Shown here: positions 62,346 to 64,000 of the stretch, one piece after another
Layout: each line of letters starts with the position of its first letter
Numbering within the stretch: the stretch's first letter is position 1
Source: Symbiodinium natans
Taxonomy: Eukaryota > Sar > Dinophyceae > Suessiales > Symbiodiniaceae
Direction: 5' to 3'
NCBI GenBank assembly: GCA_905221605.1
Contig: CAJNDS010000446.1
Location: 1,165,743-1,229,742 of the forward strand
DNA length: 64,000 bases
Made by a program: the position numbers and the translations under genes
The notes under the pieces: model-generated
Databases searched by the model: none
The model's input: the letters and a program-made list of their open reading frames with translations, nothing else
Told to the model about the DNA's origin: nothing

Positions 62346-62418
62346 AAACAGCATGTGTGCCGTTCCTAGGTTTGCACCTTGGAGCTATAGGGCGAGGGCC
62401 ACCGCACAATAACGAGAA

Positions 62419-62538
62419 TATGTTCGAGGTTTAGGGTTTAGGGTTAGGGTTTAGGGTTTAGGTTTTAGGGTTTAGGGTTTAGGGTTTAGGGTTTAGGGTT
62501 TAGGGTTTAGTTTAGGGTTTAGGGTTTAGGGTTTAGGG
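62419..62538 (+). repeat. G-strand telomeric tract
   Basis: About sixteen TTTAGGG units with one TTTAG slip. Confidence 0.98.
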
Positions 62539-62542
62539 GAAG

Positions 62543-62610
62543 GCTGCCGGGTTTCACGACGCGACGCTCATGTTGAAGAAGCCTCTTGGATCCGAACTTC
62601 ACCCAGCAGT
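62543..62610 (+). CDS. Candidate exon with consensus donor
   Basis: GGGGAAG at the end of the G tract precedes 68 nt reading AAGFHDATLMLKKPLGSELH and PAV, then GTAAGT, the consensus donor. Basic/hydrophobic pattern is protein-like; family unknown. Confidence 0.52.
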
Positions 62611-62653
62611 GTAAGTTTCATGTCCCAGAGCCAATGCCTATACCCTCCAAAGC

Positions 62654-63146
62654 ATAAACCCTAAACCCTAAACCCTAAACCCTAAACCCTAAACCCTAAA
62701 CCCTAAACCCTAAACCCTAAACCCTAAACCCTAAACCCTAAACCCTAAACCCTAAACCCTAAACCCTAAACCTAAACCCTAAACCCTAAACCCTAGACCC
62801 TAAACCCTAAACCCTAAACCCAGGTCGGCCCTTGGAACATTTTTAGATCCTTACTGACAAGATCCCCGAAAGAAGAAATATCACAGTGGACCTCCGGGGC
62901 AGGTCATTGCGTAGTGCAAAGTCCGTCTTGTAAAGAGTTCATGTGGGATGTCATGTCACTTGCATGTTTTTGATGGCCAGCATACCTGAAGGGTTCGGGG
63001 CATTGCCAGCTTTGTGTTTGTCCAGTGTTCCCTTGACACTACGACCAGATGTACAGAGTGACATCTTCCGAAGACCACCTGAGCCTTCCGGATTTGTTAG
63101 AGGTTCCTGAATTCTTCAGAGGGTTTTGAGGGCCATCCTGGTAAAC
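62654..63146. repeat. Long C tract and single-copy DNA
   Basis: About twenty-three CCCTAAA units (62654-62820), then 325 bp of single-copy DNA without a recognised exon. Confidence 0.9.
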
Positions 63147-63338
63147 CCTGAGCCCTAAGCCCTAAACCCTAAACCCTAAACCCTAAACCCTAAACCCTAA
63201 GACCATGAGTTGCAGACCGGATCAGGCACAGATGGTGAGGCCGTGTATGTGGGGCAAACTTCCTGAGCTTTGGGATAACTGGGCTGTTGGGTTTAGGGTT
63301 TAGGGTTTCGGGTTTAGGGTTTAGGGTTTAGGGTTTAG
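63147..63338. repeat. C tract then G tract
   Basis: CCCTAAA units 63154-63200 and TTTAGGG units 63290-63338 with 85 bp of single-copy DNA between. Confidence 0.95.
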
Positions 63339-63443
63339 GGCTTACGGGGCCATGGCCGACCTCCCTCGCTGGATCAACAGCTCCAAAGTGGAGACGCCGG
63401 CCATGTTCATGGCCTACGTCCAGTGGCTGGGCAAGGAGCTCCA
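63339..63443 (+). CDS. Candidate exon, 5' part, cut by a telomeric insert
   Basis: After TTTAG the frame reads AYGAMADLPRWINSSKVETP, then AMFMAYVQWLGKEL. The last 26 bases (63418-63443) are repeated exactly at 63587-63612. An ATG lies at 63352, so it could also be a first exon. The part after the repeat (HRV and TAG) is telomeric. Confidence 0.55.
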
Positions 63444-63586
63444 CAGGGTTTAGGGTTTAGGGTTAGGCTTTAGGGTTTAGGGTTTAGGGTTTAGGGTTTA
63501 GGGTTTAGGGTTTAGGGTTTAGGGTTTAGGGTTTAGGGTTTAGGGTTTAGGGTTTAGGGTTTAGGGTTTAGGGTTTAGGGTTTAGG
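63444..63586 (+). repeat. G-strand tract inserted within an exon
   Basis: 143 bp of TTTAGGG units with one GTTAGGC slip, flanked by the perfect 26-bp direct repeat. Confidence 0.95.
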
Positions 63587-63714
63587 GTCCAGTGGCTGGG
63601 CAAGGAGCTCCAAAAGGCGGATCCCGAGACGTACCCTGAGGACAAGCCCGTGATCGTGCCCGAGGAGAAGCATCACCTTCCCACCGTGATCCATCGCTCC
63701 GACTATGTGACTAG
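63587..63714 (+). CDS. Candidate exon, 3' part
   Basis: Starting with the repeated 26 bases, the frame reads VQWLGKELQKADPETYPEDK, PVIVPEEKHHLPTVIHRSDY and VT, ending CTAG|GTAGGT. It continues the protein of 63339-63443, so the two parts were once one exon. TTTAG just before it is a ready acceptor. Confidence 0.58.
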
Positions 63715-64000
63715 GTAGGTTTTTGGGGACATTTTCCTTTTTCCCCTGTTGGGCTTAAGAGGATCATATTCCTAAACCCTGAACCCTAAACCCTAAACCC
63801 TAAACCCTAAACTCTGATTTTTTACACAGTGTTTTAAGGGCCAGCCTAGGTGAGTTTGAAAGCAAATGAGAAGCTTTGCACGGCCTCGGAGTGCGAGAGA
63901 TGTCAGTCAGGTCGGGGCTGAACCCTAAACCCTAAACCCTAACCCCAAACCCTAAACCCTAAACCCTAAACCCTGAACCCTAAACCCTAAACCCTAAACC
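63715..64000. repeat. Intron start and C-strand tracts
   Basis: Donor GTAGGT, then single-copy DNA, CCCTAAA units at 63776-63811 and again from 63921 to the window end. Confidence 0.85.

Noticed and set aside
1-64000. Telomeric tracts as a CRISPR array or as a true chromosome end
   Set aside because: Units are 7-mers without spacers of even length, both strands alternate, and tracts are spread through the whole window, so these are interstitial repeats.

Overview
The window looks like nuclear DNA of a protist or alga with plant-type (TTTAGGG)n telomere repeats. A dinoflagellate is the best guess, because of the many short interstitial telomeric tracts, the tiny exon-like blocks all read on one strand, and splice sites of GT-AG type with occasional GC-like donors. 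This is inference; no rRNA, tRNA or splice-leader sequence was found to fix the lineage.

About 57 kb is a mosaic of four things. (1) Well over a hundred tracts of TTTAGGG (G strand) or CCCTAAA (C strand), with local variants TTTGGGG, TTTTAGGG, TTTTTAGGG and CTATAGGGT. (2) Short inverted-repeat elements of about 90-420 bp in several families, which I call A to K. (3) Microsatellites and long poly-G/poly-C runs. (4) About 35 GC-rich blocks of 30-105 bp that read as open, protein-like sequence, all on the + strand, usually between a good AG acceptor and a GT donor. I read these blocks as internal exons of one or more very intron-rich genes. They are only partial gene models, and no protein family was recognised apart from coiled-coil stretches and one EF-hand-like loop.

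The most striking pattern is how exons and telomeric tracts are arranged. Most exon-like blocks have CCCTAAA just upstream and TTTAGGG just downstream, and several use the first telomeric unit as the donor (G|GTTTAG). Such introns would begin with UUUAGGG and end with CCCUAAA, so their ends could pair in the pre-mRNA. Several tracts also sit inside otherwise recognisable sequences with duplicated targets: 26 bp in an exon (63418-63612), 22 bp with two mismatches in a family B element (25971-26060), and 6 bp in a family D element (50042-50114). The telomeric tracts therefore seem to be insertions that make target duplications, a possible route to intron gain.

From 54986 to 61730 lies an apparently complete non-LTR retrotransposon with a 14-bp target-site duplication, a (CTT)n tail and no telomeric tracts of note. 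Its main ORF (1590 aa from the first ATG) carries an APE-like endonuclease, reverse transcriptase, two zinc fingers, RNase H and two more zinc fingers. A second ORF downstream encodes a coiled-coil, Arg/Gly-rich protein, probably the nucleic-acid-binding partner. The open frames and perfect duplication suggest recent insertion. Region 36062-39720 is almost free of telomeric tracts, and 45475-46990 is a separate repeat domain.
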